From Apiospora phragmitis (lineage: Eukaryota > Ascomycota > Sordariomycetes > Amphisphaeriales > Apiosporaceae), in contig JAQQWL010000006.1 in NCBI GenBank assembly GCA_038363925.1, positions 1,468,501-1,532,500 on the forward strand: a stretch of 64,000 bases of DNA, written 5' to 3'. The position numbers and the translations under genes were made by a program. This document shows, piece after piece, positions 40,292 to 53,207 of the stretch. Under the pieces are notes generated by a model. The model was not told the origin of the DNA. It ran no database searches and saw only the letters and a program-made list of their open reading frames with translations. Position 1 is the stretch's first letter; every line of letters begins with the position of its first letter.

Positions 40292-41107
40292 CCTGTGTAG
40301 GTGGCTCAGTTGCAAATAAACTCCCCCGCCCCCTATTATAAACCTACTATAACCTATTATATCTACTACTACCACTGCGTACTACTATCACTATCACTAC
40401 CCTATCCACCACCGCTACTCAGATATTAGCAATTATGAGCACAAGTAATGCTTAACTAAAGATGTTCCTCTCGTCTTTGAGTGGGCATTTGGCGCCCACG
40501 GATGAGATCTAACAAACAATCTTTAGAAAATGGAAATAGACTCGAGCAGATAGATTAGTAGGAAGACTGAATCAACTTCTAGTCTAGAAAAAAGGAATGA
40601 AACAATACCCATTGTATGCTAGCATAGCTTTGCAAGTTGACCCCAAACTATCATACTTAGACCGTTCTAAGAGATAACCGACTAATATGTCCGTTCACAA
40701 CTTCTTACTTGGCCAGCCATCCACAGCCAACTCAGTGGCTAAACTGAGATTGGAGTTCTTTTCCCCGGAAATTAGTTGTCCTAGTTAAAGACAGTACGAT
40801 ATATCACCTGTTGAAAAGGGAAGATTGCTAGCAAGGCCAGAGGGAAAATGCTCATTTCCTCATCGAAAGTTCTCCTTATATACACAAAGCTGACCCAGAT
40901 CCCGGAACTCCAGGGGAAGGGGAAAAACGACTTTCCCGTAAAAATACGCTTTATAGATGAAACCCAAAGGCTGATGATCTCTCTACCTTCGCCTTGCCCG
41001 AGTGCCTGATTTAGTTCTTTGCTATATCTTTTACATTTATTTCTCCTTCTTCTTACCTGGTAGCAATCCGCCGCCGCCGATAATCTCCATGTAGAGAGGG
41101 GCTTAAG
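40292..41107. other. Convergent 3' intergenic region
   Basis: These 816 bp lie between the convergent transporter (+) and ERV41 (-) genes. The first part is strongly AT-rich with CTA/CTAT repeats (40335-40420). It includes a polyadenylation-type AATAAA just after the transporter stop. No gene is supported. Confidence 0.6.
40315..40320 (+). terminator. Polyadenylation-type hexamer
   Basis: AATAAA lies 24 bp after the transporter stop codon, followed by a C-rich then AT-rich stretch. Fungal polyadenylation signals are loose, so this is a position-based suggestion only. Confidence 0.35.
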
Positions 41108-42439
41108 TTATTCGTCGTAGGCCCGTTTCTCGACGCCGATCATGCCCTGGCTCTGCACCCGCCGGCGGCGGCCCCAGACCTCCTTGAGCCACTCGCTGAG
41201 GGTGAAGCCCCAGTGGCAGGCGACGAGGACGCCTGAGAGGACGTTGATGACCTTGACGGCGAAGGTCAGGAAGCCGTCGCGCGTCTCCTCGACCGTCAGC
41301 AGGATGGGCTCGATGTCGTACTTGAAGAAGATGCCCGGCACGTTGAACTCGGAGATCTCGTGGCTCTGCTCCGTCACGGCGTACTGGTTGGTGAAGATGG
41401 TGCTCGACCGCGTGGGCCTGCCCGACCGTGTACACGGTCGGCACCACCGACATGAAGTACTGGAACTTGTGGAAATTGGCCGAGGCCCGGTTGACTGTGC
41501 GGTCGAGCGGGTTGACGAGGACGGGAAGTAGGGCCCGAAGGAGAACTCGTTGATGACGTGGGAAAAGTTGAATTCTGCAAAAGTAGCGGTTTTCGTTGGT
41601 TAGCAAGCCAGTGTCTTTCGAGCTACGTTTTGGTTTCACCCAGACGAAGGCAAGGAAAGGGGGGCGACTACTACGGCTGTGGTCCAAATGTTCTCCGAAC
41701 TCCATATAACCGTGACCTCGGGCCGTGATGTGGAAATCGCCCTGGACCTTGTTCAGGTCCAGGCTGCCCCAGATGCGGCAGCTGTCGGGCGTCGCGCCCC
41801 AGAGGCGCGGCGTCTTGCCCCAGCGGGCCTTCTTCTTGCCGAGCGCGACAATGTCGTGGACGTGCTCCTCGCCGAACCCCTCCTCGTCGTGCCAGCCGGC
41901 GCCGGTGACGGCCTTGCCGTGGCTGTCGAGGCCGAGCTTGTGGACGCCCTTGCTGTCGGCCCACTGGTCCCACCTGGTCGGGTCCTCCTGCAGGCGGGAG
42001 CCGGCCAGGATGCGGTCGCCGGCGGCATCCTGGACATTGACGTGCAGGTCCTTGCACTGCATCTTGAGGATGATGTCGAGATTGATCTGCAGGCTGTGCC
42101 CCACGCTCTTCTCGACGGCGAAGGTGTGGTTCTCGGCGCCGCGCCACCACCGGCCCAGCTCCGACCACAGCAGCACCAGCGACACGACGTACATGACGAC
42201 GGACCACTTGCCTCCGCCCGACGTGCGCGTTACGTATTGTGGTTTCGATTTGGCTAAGCGCAAGAAGATTCCTTGTCAGTCTTTTGTTTTCTTCTGCCAG
42301 AGGGGAGGAAGGAAAGAGTCGAGTGGTTTCCTGAGAATGGGCTGGACAAGTACGTACGGAATGCATCGAATGCCTTGACGAAGCTGTTGGGCTCGGGCTC
42401 GTCGTCGAAGCCGCCATGTTTCTCGTAGCCGTTCATCAT
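41108..42439 (-). CDS. ERV41: COPII vesicle protein Erv41 / ERGIC-2 homologue (frameshifts)
   Basis: Membrane protein that cycles between ER and Golgi with Erv46 as a cargo receptor (family knowledge). Three exons: 42439-42358, 42253-41675 and 41574-41108, with introns of 104 and 100 bp; the total is 375 aa. The start is MMNGYEKHGG; the second Met (42436) is an equally good start. TM1 is WSVVMYVVSLVLLWSELG, followed by a long lumenal domain (GHSLQINLDIILKMQC, then DLHVNVQDAAGDR, DFHITARGHGYMEFG, FNFSHVINEFSFG). TM2 lies near the C-terminus (AVKVINVLSGVLVACHWGF). Exon 3 changes frame twice. One base is missing in the CC run near 41516-41523, between GPYFPS and LVNPLDRT. One base is extra near 41402-41412, before SSTIFTNQYAVTEQ. 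The net length is unchanged, and exon phases fit. Confidence 0.85.
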
Positions 42440-43416
42440 GATGGCGCTAGCGATCAAAAGAACCGCCGACTGCCCATGTGATTCTCGTCAGGCCGACACA
42501 AGTAACACAAGGGATGTTCGATGTCGGAAATGCGGCCGTCTCGTTGGGGGGCTTTTGGAAAAGGACCTTGTCGCAAAGGGTCCGGGTCGTCGCCAATGGT
42601 GCCGAACACAGACAGGCAACTGCAAGCAGCCGGGTAGTAGAGGTGGGCACGCGAGATTACCTCATTAGGTTAAGCAATGGGCGCAAAAAGTGAAGGCTTC
42701 TCGGCGTTTGAATGTTGTTCAATTGATCGACCTGGGTAGGCGATTCGTCGACTCTGTCAGTGGGCTGGCTAGGGGGTGTTTGGTTGGGTGTGTAGTCGCT
42801 ATAACTAATAACTTTTTAGTCATATGGATACGAGAAGGACAGCTTGCACCAAAGCGCGCCCGTGTTCCGAGCCGCAATTGAACGAACCCCTCAACCCCTG
42901 TTCAGGGTAGTCCAGGTACCCTCTGCCGGTGGGGCCGGGGTACCGAATTAGTGCCTCTCGGTATTTCAATTCGATGCATCCATTGAAGACAGCAACCTTA
43001 GATTCTGGACATCACATAATACATATACACCACACCAGTCGCCAAAATAGACAGGTTATGTAGCAAAATGCATAGAGTTATGGGCTACTCGAGCTACTTA
43101 CTAAAGTAGAGTGCAAACAATCTGAACCTATGTAGAGTCATTCTGGCCAAGGGAGTGTTTCTGCGGCCCTATCCGCCTATCGTATCGTATCCCATCCGTC
43201 CTTCGGCGACAATATGGAAAATCTGCGACTGACAAGGAAATCCCCGCGTCCCTTTCCCTATGTCAAATATGAAATCGGAAAGCAGCTAGTAACACAGGTC
43301 AACTATTTGTTCGCCCCCTTCCAGCACGCCGTCCATCCCTAAGACAAAAGAACACCTTGAACCCCTGAATCAATCCCTTCTCTCAGACATATCGACTGGC
43401 CTGTTCAGAAGAGAAT
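42440..43416. other. Intergenic between ERV41 and NBR1
   Basis: These 977 bp lie upstream of ERV41 and downstream of NBR1, both on the minus strand. The region near ERV41 has a 67-codon minus-strand frame with a hydrophobic start, judged to be chance. Nothing else was recognised. Confidence 0.55.
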
Positions 43417-46163
43417 CTACTTCTTCGTAGCTGGCTTGTGCTGCTCGAATTGGTACTCCTCATCAGAAGCATCAAGGATATCGTACTCTTCGTCCGTGAG
43501 GAACCCATCGTCCGAATCCGCAGCCCAGTCATCGTCATCGACGCAATCCTCATACTCATCCTCGTTGTCTTGCGTCGAAGGTGCAAGAGTGCTGGTCTCG
43601 GCCGCCGCCTCAACCTCACTCTCCGACTTGGTCATGTGAAGACTGGCCGATGGCGACTCGTGCTCCAACTTGGGGATGATCATCTGGCTCTTGGCCATCT
43701 CGGGCACCTTGGAGTCCAGAATGGTTTCCCCCTGTGTCTCAGGCTGCGACCTCTCGACCAAGACGTCACACCACAGCTTATGGCCGAACTTGACGCCGTC
43801 AGCAGTGGTGAGACGCCAGTACGAGATGGCTTGACCATCACGGTCCGGAGTGCGCATCAGAACAGTGAATGGGAATTCTTGACCCGGTTGCAGCTGGTTG
43901 TAGCACACAGTTGACTCGGAAGCCGAGACGAGTTCGTGGATGCCGGCGGGATGCGTAGGATCGACGGCGCCCATGTAGTCTCCGCCGACAAACTTGACCG
44001 AGCATCCAGCAGGCCAAGCTGTTTGTCCTTCGTTCTTAAGGACCCAAGTCTGTTCAAAAGTAGTCTTGGGTGCCATGACGGTGCCATCCTCAACAGTATC
44101 GTGCTTGAAGATGGCAACTAGTTTAGGCTCAGCTTGCTTCTCCTCGACCAGCGTAGCGTGATCTGGCTCTATTTCCTTCTCCTTCTCCTCCACCTTCACT
44201 TCCGGCTCCGTTGGCTTGACGTCTACAACAGTCTGCACGGGGTTCACGGCAATCTCCGAGTTGGGAGAGGGGGCAGTCTCAGTAGATCGGCTGTTCATCT
44301 GCTGGCAACGGGATCGGTCGCCCATAGAGGGCATCCGCTTGCCGCCTTCGTGCTCACCAGTGGTGGTCACGCTGACATGACGGACGGGCGTCTTGAACTT
44401 GATCAAAGGATGAGTCTTATTATGAGGGTTAGACGGGCTGGCCTCGCAGCTAGCGCAGAAGTCCGTGTCATCGCATACGGCACACTTGAAGCGGTCACCA
44501 GTGATGTACTTGGGACTGCCGCGGGAACTGGCACAGAGGGGACCGTCGCAGCAGATGCCATGGTGAACGGCATGAGAAACATTGCGACGTTCAGAAACCG
44601 GCTCATAGAGCTCAACGAATCGGTGGTTGGGGTGGATGAATGATGCATTTTGCACGCACTCGGAGCAGTAATCCCAGTCAGGGCAGTCCAAGCACTTGTG
44701 GCGAACTCCGCGAACATACTTGTCGCAACCATCGCAAATAGCATTGTGCACCACGTTTCGACCCGCTGCTAGACGAGCCGAGATGAACTGAGAGAATGCA
44801 GTACCCTTAACAGCGGGGAGAAGGCATGCTTTGGGTGGTGACCGTGCTGATCCTTGGTAAAGCAAGTCTTGCACAAGTCAAAATCCTCGCAGGTATTGCA
44901 GTGGAGGAAGTCCTGCTCTGGAAACTCTTGAACACAGCAGTTGCACGTGCGGGCAAAAGTAGAATTCAAGGAAGGTGCGACAGGCGCAACACAGGTCTTT
45001 TCGGCTTCGCGAATGGGAAGACTCCAACCACCAACCGAGCACTTCGGCGGCATACTGGTAACGGAAGCACGGCTTGTCTTGGGTGCAATGTGAGTCGTGC
45101 TGTAAGTGATCTGGCCATCCTGGATGGTCCGCTTGATCAGCCAGTGCTGTTCGTCGTAGCAAGTTATGCCTTGGCTCACGCAGCCTTGGCAAAGATCAAA
45201 ATCGCCATCATCGCAAGTAGAGCAGTGGTAATGGGAATCGGGCACAGCCCTGTCGCAGCTGTTGCAGCAGACAGTAAAAGGGCGTCGGAGACGGCTGGAC
45301 AAGGGGGATATCCATCCTGCTCTAGTTCAACCGTAGTACTGGGCACAGCGGAGGCTGGCTCGACTTCCTCCGCCGCCTCGACTGTCTCTACCGGCTCGTT
45401 AACCGCAGCCTTGGGAACTTGTCCAATTAAGTTGGCAAAAGCTATCTGAGGATCAACCGAGGACGACGAACAGCGAAAATCGATGAGCTCGGCGCCACTG
45501 TCATCTCGGCGAAGGCTAATCCGAGGCATACCGCGTGCTCGCCACTGTTTAATGAACTCTGGGAACTCGTCTGGTACTTGAGGGGCAACAATGGTTTCCG
45601 GAAGAGCGGTCGGAGTCGGCATCGGTGCAGGCGTAGACTGCTCAGTGGTCTGTGGCGACATAACCTGTTCGGATGATGACACGGCCGCTGTTTCCTTCTT
45701 CGGCTCAGGGACAGGCTCTGGCTCGTCCTCGATAGTGACAGCCTTTGGTATGTTGTTTTCCAAAGACTCGGTTTGGGTCGTGACACGCAGCTTGAGCTTC
45801 TGCTTGGCCTTGGCAGCTCGGAAAAGCTGCTTGAACACCGAGACGTTGCTCGGGTCGAGAACAACAAAGGAAGCGGCCGAGTCCGAGTATCGCTCGACGA
45901 GAGTCTTGGTTCCCACAGGCACCTGGAGGAAGGCTCGGACCTGTAATGCCATGACTGTCAGCATAGCTCCATCGAGACGAAGCAGCGGGCCCGATAAATG
46001 ATGATGAATAGGATAAGCGGCATCTAATGTAGTGACTTACCTTATCGTCCAGGGTGCTGGCGCCTAGATCACGCAGAGGCAGCTTGAAACGACGTGTGCT
46101 GCCATCGTAGTTAACCTTGAGAGTGATGAGGGTATCGGGCGTCGCGGTCGACGGAGACGCCAT
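43417..46163 (-). CDS. NBR1: NBR1-type selective autophagy receptor (two frameshifts)
   Basis: Cytosolic receptor linking cargo such as peroxisomes to Atg8 membranes (family knowledge). Two exons, 46163-46041 and 45940-43417, intron 100 bp; with two bases restored 882 aa. An N-terminal PB1 domain (ITLKVNYDGSTRRFKLPL, about 12-100) is followed by a Pro/Ser/Thr linker. Four ZZ zinc fingers come next: CCNSCDRAVPDSHYHCSTC, CNCCVQEFPEQDFLHCNTC, CDGCDKYVRGVRHKCLDC, and a fourth with FKCAVCDDTDFCASC. The NBR1-type Ig-like (four-Trp) domain contains FEQTWVLKNEGQTAWPAG and SYWRLTTADGVKFGHKLW. The acidic C-terminus holds EEYDIL, a candidate Atg8-interacting motif. Frames break in the GGGGG run at 45303-45307 and the GGGG run at 44815-44818 (plus strand); one extra base in each restores the protein. 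Confidence 0.88.
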
Positions 46164-49100
46164 GATTATCGATAACAATTGCTGTCTAACAAAGGTTTAG
46201 TAAATCGATGACGATGGTTTAATGGCGGTTTGATGGACCAAAGGATGCAAGAATGGCAGTTTGGGTGGTGCACCAAGTGGGAAGAAGTGCATGGTTGAAA
46301 GGGATGGGCAGTGCACGTTTCAGGCAGCGGTATGCCCGGGCGGAAGCGAGGGAGGGAATAGGCTGCGAGAGGCGTCATGCAACCGCAATCTAGTTATGTA
46401 CATACATCTTACTCACACACCGTTGTTGGGGATGCAGTTATACTCTAGCTCCTTGACAGAGCGGTGGATCGGAAGTAATGTGTCGAGGTCTCTCGACAAG
46501 GCGGAAGGTGAAGAACGGGTGTGAAGTCTGATATTGGGATGTTTCGACCCGCTCAACCAGGAGCTTCCGAAAGCAAGCTATGTTAGAGATGTATTTATGT
46601 ATGTATGTATGGGGAAGAATGGGGCAATTGAGATATGGGCCTCGTCGGATGGAGAAGGATGATAAAGGATGACGGGAGGGGAGTGATTGATTCGAGAAGA
46701 GGGATCGGTGAGGAGGAGAGCGCGAGAGCGCGAGATGTTTACTAGCTCGGTAGGTCACGAAACTGATGACGGCCCAGAAGAGATGGATAGAGGATGAGGA
46801 TGGGGGGTATGTAGGTCACTGTGAGTTTACTTACAAGGTGCTTTGCTTTCAATACGGGAATACGTCTGGTAGGCCTCACCTCACGAGTAAGAACTGTGGG
46901 AAGAGAGGTCTGGTAGATTGAGGGAGTCCTACATACCTGGCTGGGCTCGCTCAAACGGGCTGGACGGGTTTAAATGGGCGATGGACTATGGTAGGCTGCA
47001 GCGCAGGTCTCGCAATCGCCAGATGGCTACGTTAGCTGGCAACTGGTTAGTGCGTAGAGGCAAGAGGGAACAGGTGAGGCGACTTTGATTGGAGAAGTCA
47101 CTGTCCTTTTTAGATGGGGGCACATGTCCACAATTGCGGGGTCGGCATGAGGCTTGGTTGTTAGGGTCCTGAGCTGCAACAGGGCCAACAGCACTAACAT
47201 CTGGCATCTGGGGAAGTCGCCGGCACCTGGTCTACGTATGCTCGCCTCCAGTTGGGCATGCCCAGGCCTTCCAGCACCATTTGTCATTGTCGCCGTGACG
47301 ATTACCAAACAGTGAACAGCCATGAGTTCCAGTTGAAATGGCATGCAGTATGTCCGGGGATGGTGCTCGTTTGTTCTATTGAAGTCTACGGGAAAGTTTT
47401 CTTTTTCTTTTTCTTCTCTGGAGGACTTCTATGCGAATGCGACGATATGTAGGTGCATGTAGACGTCATGTCATGTAGAGACATGTACTTGAGCCGGCTC
47501 GGACTGCGCGTACAAGACAGCCGATTACTGCATCCTCCTCAGTCTGGTTCTTTTAGATCCCCTTTCTTGCCGGGCCTGTAGTAGTACGACGATGACGGCG
47601 AAAGATATATAAGTCTGATGCATAGCCGTGTATGGGTAGATACACTTATATGATTGTCGCCAGTTCTTTGTTTCCTTATTCGGTCGTCGGGCTAACCGTC
47701 GTAAGCACTTGCAATTCGAGGAGCTGGCTGATTCTTGAATGTTTATATCGACTTCACTCAGCCCAACAATGGTGTTGCTTTTGCAGTCTATCGATCAGCC
47801 ACTGGCCCTTCCCGGTCTCAAATGTCGGACATTGCTGCATCGCCTTCCGATCAACAAGAACCTGTGAAGGACGCGTATCTATTGTATCACAGCTTGGGCG
47901 ACTTACATCTAGCTTATGCGGCAATGGCAGCCGAGACCTGATTGAACTCGCCCATCGTGACTACATTTGAGCTTCGGGTTATCACGGATCTGCTACTTGC
48001 ACCCCTGAACACCTACTTACTCATGTGCTGGTTCATCCTTGATATAAGGTCCATATGCTGAAGGACATGCAGTCTCGCATACGTCCAACGCTCCGGGCTG
48101 CATTGACGACCATGCAAAACAATCGCGAGGCCAGGAAAGATGTGCTCGGGTTAATCTAATGACCCTACAACTGACAAGATTCGGCCACTTCTTTAAAGGG
48201 CCTCGATCGTTTTGGCAAATCAATAGCATAGTAGTCAATTAAGTAAGTGTATGCATTAGGAGTCTATGGAATATTGAGCTGATTCTTGGTATACCTATCC
48301 GCATGAATCAAAACACGTGCGCCTATCAGATCATATCTCGCCAATCAAAACAAATAGATGTTTTCAAGAGTGGTTTTGATATAAGAAGCATCGTATCAAT
48401 TTGTTTGATGGCCGTATTGCTGGGTATGACGTAGACCACAGGCTGGTTAAAGTTTCTCGAACATGTCAGAGTAGGATGACGGCGATCAAAATTGGTCCGA
48501 TCTGATCAGTGAGACATGGGTCTCTTTCCGCTGTAACTCGGCGTCAGCATGCTTCTAACTTGATACTCTCTCCTAACGTGATGCTGCGAGAATCATAACG
48601 GAACAAACTTAGGTTTCGAGTCATCCAGCAGACTTCAAAGACAAAAGGACATATTTTACTCGAGAACCATGGCTGAATAGTGTATTTCGCAGCAAGTGGT
48701 GTGCATTCATCCTTGAGCGCGAGATAGTTCTTGGGATTTCCTGGTGGTTTCGATTGCCTAAGTAGGTTATTAGGAGCTTTCCCTCCCCCAATCCTTCACA
48801 TACCCTCATCCCAAGAGCCGGATAACAGAAGGGTGCTCAGAGTTATCGATTGCGATTGGGCGATGGCGCTCTTGCATAAGAGGTGGTTTGCGATTGGGGA
48901 TCGTTCATTGAGCTGAGCTGGCAATGCGAGGTGGATATTTTGTTGGGTCACTACATGTACAGATGTGGATGACTCGTCTCTCGTGGACTGATTTCGAAAA
49001 AGGCGTGACTTCTCCCTCGCTCCCGTAGCTTCACTACACACATGGGTCAAGCTAGCTAACAAGTTGAGAGCAGTGAGGTATTTGAGGGATTGCACTCAGG

Positions 49101-51090
49101 TTTCTTTCTAGCTCGATGAGAGGAATTGAGCGGATATCGAGAGACGTTTTCATGCACCTACAAGCATATGCAGGCTGCTGCGAGATGGCTTGCTCTGCTT
49201 GCTACTGACCTCCACGAGCACAGAGGAGACACTAAAGCCGATGTCGCCGATCTTTGGTCGATGCTGTTTTGATTAAGTATGCATCTCCATCACGCATTGA
49301 GTGGTATATGCTCGATGTTGATTGGCCACAGGGGATAAGAGATACTTTTCCTTTGCATGTGCCGAATTGGATGATCGAATATGTGCTGGGCGTGTTAGTG
49401 ATGACAGCATCAGCAACGGGAGCTACGGGATGGAGAGCAACGGGACTCCCAAGAGCGACAAGGGATCATCATATATGTATTCATATATCTACATTACATA
49501 TATGCAGCTACGTGAGTGAGTGCATTGGTAGAAGCCCAATATTGAGTATGTACATAGAGGGCACAGTAGTATGAACCTACATACATAGGTGCATACTTCC
49601 TTACATATGTACAATGTGTAGATGATTCTTGGCTTCTTCATGTTGGTCGGGATGGCTATAGCTATCTGCTTGCTCGGCAGGATGGATGATCACTAAGCAC
49701 CCCGGAACGAACGCCGATGTGGAAGCCTCCAAAAACCAGGGGTGGCAACGACGGGAAGGTCTCATCGCCTACGATCAATCCCGTTGAAACATGCTACATA
49801 GGCCGGAAGTGCTCCGTAAACACAAACATATGATGGATTGCTGGGCTCCTGTCGTTGTGGTTCTGGAACCAACTGGGATTGATCAGGGAGCCTCGTTCGC
49901 ATGGCTCCGCTCTTTTTTTGGCCCTACCACCTACCCAGGTTAGGTCGAGTACAGTTCACTCGGTCGAGTGCTGTTCTTGTTGTTATGTGCTTGTCAAGAC
50001 CCGAGCTTGCCCGTCAATACCTAACTCTTACGTACTGTACTGTAACTGCAGTCTAGGCCCTCCGTTACTGCCAGGCCTGGCAGACTAAGTAGTAATCAAG
50101 CAGCTCAAGTTCGTCCGTGCTCTAGTTGTGGACTTGTCGAGACTGGCTACTTGTAACCCGCTCGAATTTGAGTTGATGGCACTCAGCACTGCCTGCTTGT
50201 TGAGCTACTGTCCATAGTTGAGGGAGGGAGGTACTTGGCTAAGCTGTGGAGTTGGGGAGTTGCCCGCCCAGGAATTGGAAGATGGTGGATTGGCTCGACA
50301 GCGGTTGATTCGATGGACCGAGAGTGGTGCTGCTCTGCTCTGGGCCGTAGCGTCGTAGGATGACTGCCAGCTTCATCCAAACTCATTCATCATTCCGAAT
50401 TCCCACCTCTACAATTCTATCTTCACAGTCACAACCTACGGGACAAGGCAGCCCACTCTCTCTTCTCCCCCCTACCTCCTTTCGTGTGTGGGCTAGAGGT
50501 TGACACTTCTTCGTATCTGCTTTTTTCTTTCATCCAAGCTTGTTCTGGCCTGGAGGTATCTCTAATAAAGTTGTTGTTTCTTCCGCCCTTTTTTCTGCCC
50601 TTCTTTGCTTGGGCCGCAGTGCGAAGCTGCACCACACGTCCAATATAGCCTTCCTCCGGTCCGTCGGTCTTCTTGAGGGGAGGGGGCTTCTGGGCTAGGA
50701 TTGAAAAAGGAAGAAAGAAAGACGAAGAAAAAAAGAAGAAGAAGAAGATCCCGGGAACACTGGCTTCATAATTGAATTGCTTTGCAGCATTCTTCCTTTC
50801 TTTTGGACCACCGCAGGCGGGTCTTCGCCTTTTGCATCTCCCCCAATTCGAGTCCTTCGATTCTGTCTACCTAAGGTTGCATCAGAATATTGTCGTCTCA
50901 CATGCGAGACATATCCGCATGAGCTTCTCCTAGTAATCCAACGACGACACAGACATCGGCCACAGCGACACAACCATCATCCAATTCCCAGCTCCATCCC
51001 TGGATGCCAAGAACTCTTGTGTCGTTTTCATCCATCCCGCAACTCGAGCCTACCAAGGAGCCACCAATAACCCTCCATATCGATCGAAAC
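46164..51090. other. 4.9-kb gene-free stretch
   Basis: This is the largest gap between recognised genes, flanked by divergent NBR1 (-) and the Barentsz-like gene (+). Both promoters must lie inside. Open frames are all under ~112 codons, overlap at random and lack domains or splice-consistent joins. A TATG microsatellite occurs near 46596-46610. The last ~600 bp are CT- and then GA-rich, like a long leader. A lineage-specific small gene or non-coding RNA cannot be excluded. Confidence 0.5.
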
Positions 51091-53207
51091 ATGGCGGGAC
51101 CTCGACGGAGAAAGATCGGCCACCGCCGTAGAGTGGAGGATGAAGGCGAAGATGATCTGGACCTCGACGACGACTCGCTCACCGACGGCTCGCTGGCCTC
51201 CGATGATGACGACCATGCCAATGATAGCGACACTAGTAACGTCGATGAAGTCTCGCCCACCTCTCCTGCAACAAGGAAATCAGGTGGAACTGCGAACGGC
51301 AACGGTGCCGCTAAAGCCGGAGTAGCATCAAGCGCTCCCGTGGATGGGCCTGGCACCGAGAAACCGTCAAAGTCAACATCGATATCGAACGGCATGTCTG
51401 GTTTGTCCATCTCAGATCAGCCCGGAGCCCAGGAGTCGGGGCAGGGTGATGATGCCAACGAGTCGGTATCTGCTTCCAAATCAGGTGCACCGATAGTCGT
51501 CAGCTCGGCCATCATGGATCAGCCACAAGACGGTCCGCCGTTCGAGCGACGACGACGAGAACACGATGAGTACCGGCGGCGCCGAGACGAAGACCCCTCG
51601 TTTGTTCCAAATCGGGGAGCGTTCTTCATGCACGATCACCGACACGCCGGCCCCTCAGCCAACGGGTTCCGACCTTTCGGGCGAGGAGGTCGAGGTAGAG
51701 GCCGTGGCGGTGGTATTGGAGGCCCTTTTGCACCTTTCCATCACCAAGTCCATAATACGGCGGATCCTACTGTCAGCGCACCCTGGGCTCACGATATGCA
51801 CGAGATTGTTACAGAGCCCGCCCCCCTCGTCAGTCGCGACACACGGTAGCACACAGTGGGCATTCAATGATGGATGACGGCCCTCCCAACGGCGACGGCT
51901 TTATCCCAACTTGCCCTTCGAACGCTACGCCTATCAATAGAACACTGTCGTGTGAAAAACATATCGGCAACGTACAAGTTCGAGTCTTCCTTCCACAATT
52001 CAAGGAGCCAGTCGTGTTCTCGGGTCATGCGGTCAATCAGTACACCAGGTTGCCGGATCACCGGCCTCCGCTGCGCCGTGATAAGCCTGTCCGCATCTCT
52101 CTGCCCAACTTCCCACCACGTTACATCTTCCCAGCAACCGACAGATCATTCATATTCATTCCCCGAGCAATGCGCCCGAATCAGCAGCGCTTGCGGGGCA
52201 AGCCAAGATCTGGGCTTGGGTTGATCGGCGGCTTCTCCCGGAGAACCAGCGTGTTCGGCGGTAGTTACTACAACGGCAGCGTTTACTCCCCGAGTGTTGC
52301 TCTCAGTAGACGCTCGTCCATCGCACCTGATATGGGTCGTGATTACCTCGTGTCTCCCACAGGGTCTGCCATTTCACGACCCCCTATGCCGTTAGATGCG
52401 GCTCGTCCCGTGGTGCGACTACCCCCGAGAGTTGAGCCGCCTCCCGTGATGAACACGGCGGGCATGGGTGAGTTCCCAGCAGATGGGGCCCTCGCAGGCG
52501 GACAGACTACTATCAATGATCTGCCCCAACCTCAGATTCACCCTCTCCCACAGAAGCCTCCGATGATGCAAGAGAACAAGCACGCAGCTATCCCTATGCA
52601 TCAACCAAAGCCCCAGAAGACGGTGTCAGTAGAGACTATCGAGTCACCGGCCATGCACCAAAACTCGCAGTCTTACCAGCAAGCTTTCCATCACCAAGTG
52701 CCCCTTCACGTTTCCAACGGCTTTGGTCATGATCATGCCCGTCATCCTTCGTACGCTTCTACAGGCACTCCGTTGTCGCAGATTCCGGAGCGTGCCATTC
52801 ATGCGGCTCCTTTCCAACCTACGCAGTACGCACAACAAGGCTACGCCCCACAGTATCAGGTGATGCCACCACAACATGGGTATTACTATCCTCCCCAGGG
52901 TCCCTATACAGCCCCGGCGCCCCCTTTTGTGCCTGGCGCTCAACAGCAACAGCCGCAGGGCGACATGGATCCAAACAACGGGCAGGCAGCTCCGGGTTCC
53001 AACCTGGTTGCTCAAGAAGTCAACGGTATGGTTTACTACTATGACGCTTCGCAACTACCACCCGTACCGTCATACCCGCCTTACACGGCCCCGCAAGTCT
53101 ATCCCGGCGCTGGCGGAGTCATGAGTATGAACGGCGTCGTCGCGCCCCCCTCGGATGGCTACTACTATCCACATCCTGGGAACGGCACAGTTTACTATCC
53201 TCAGTGA
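51091..53207 (+). CDS. Btz/CASC3 domain protein, exon-junction-complex type (one frameshift)
   Basis: RNA-associated protein related to Barentsz/CASC3, which clamps eIF4A3 on spliced mRNA in metazoans; its role in fungi is less clear. Intronless; with one base restored 705 aa. The start MAGPRRRKIGHRRR is chosen at 51091; an in-frame ATG at 51004 would add 29 residues. An acidic Asp/Ser block (about 20-60) precedes the core Btz signature DPSFVPNRGAFFMHDHR and a following RGRGRGGG box. After the break come NGDGFIPTCPSNATPINRTL and a segment ending VQVRVFLPQFKEPVVFSG, then a long Pro/Gln/Tyr-rich, low-complexity tail ending in YYPQ. The frame is lost in the C6 run at 51821-51826; a seventh C joins the two halves (EPAPPRQSRHTVAHSG). 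Confidence 0.85.

Noticed and set aside
42447..42650. 67-aa minus-strand frame with a signal-peptide-like start, upstream of ERV41
   Set aside because: It lies in the presumed ERV41 promoter/leader, is short and has no folded-domain character.
47735..47941. 68-aa frame in the large gap
   Set aside because: The sequence looks moderately protein-like but has no recognisable motif, and another frame is open across it.
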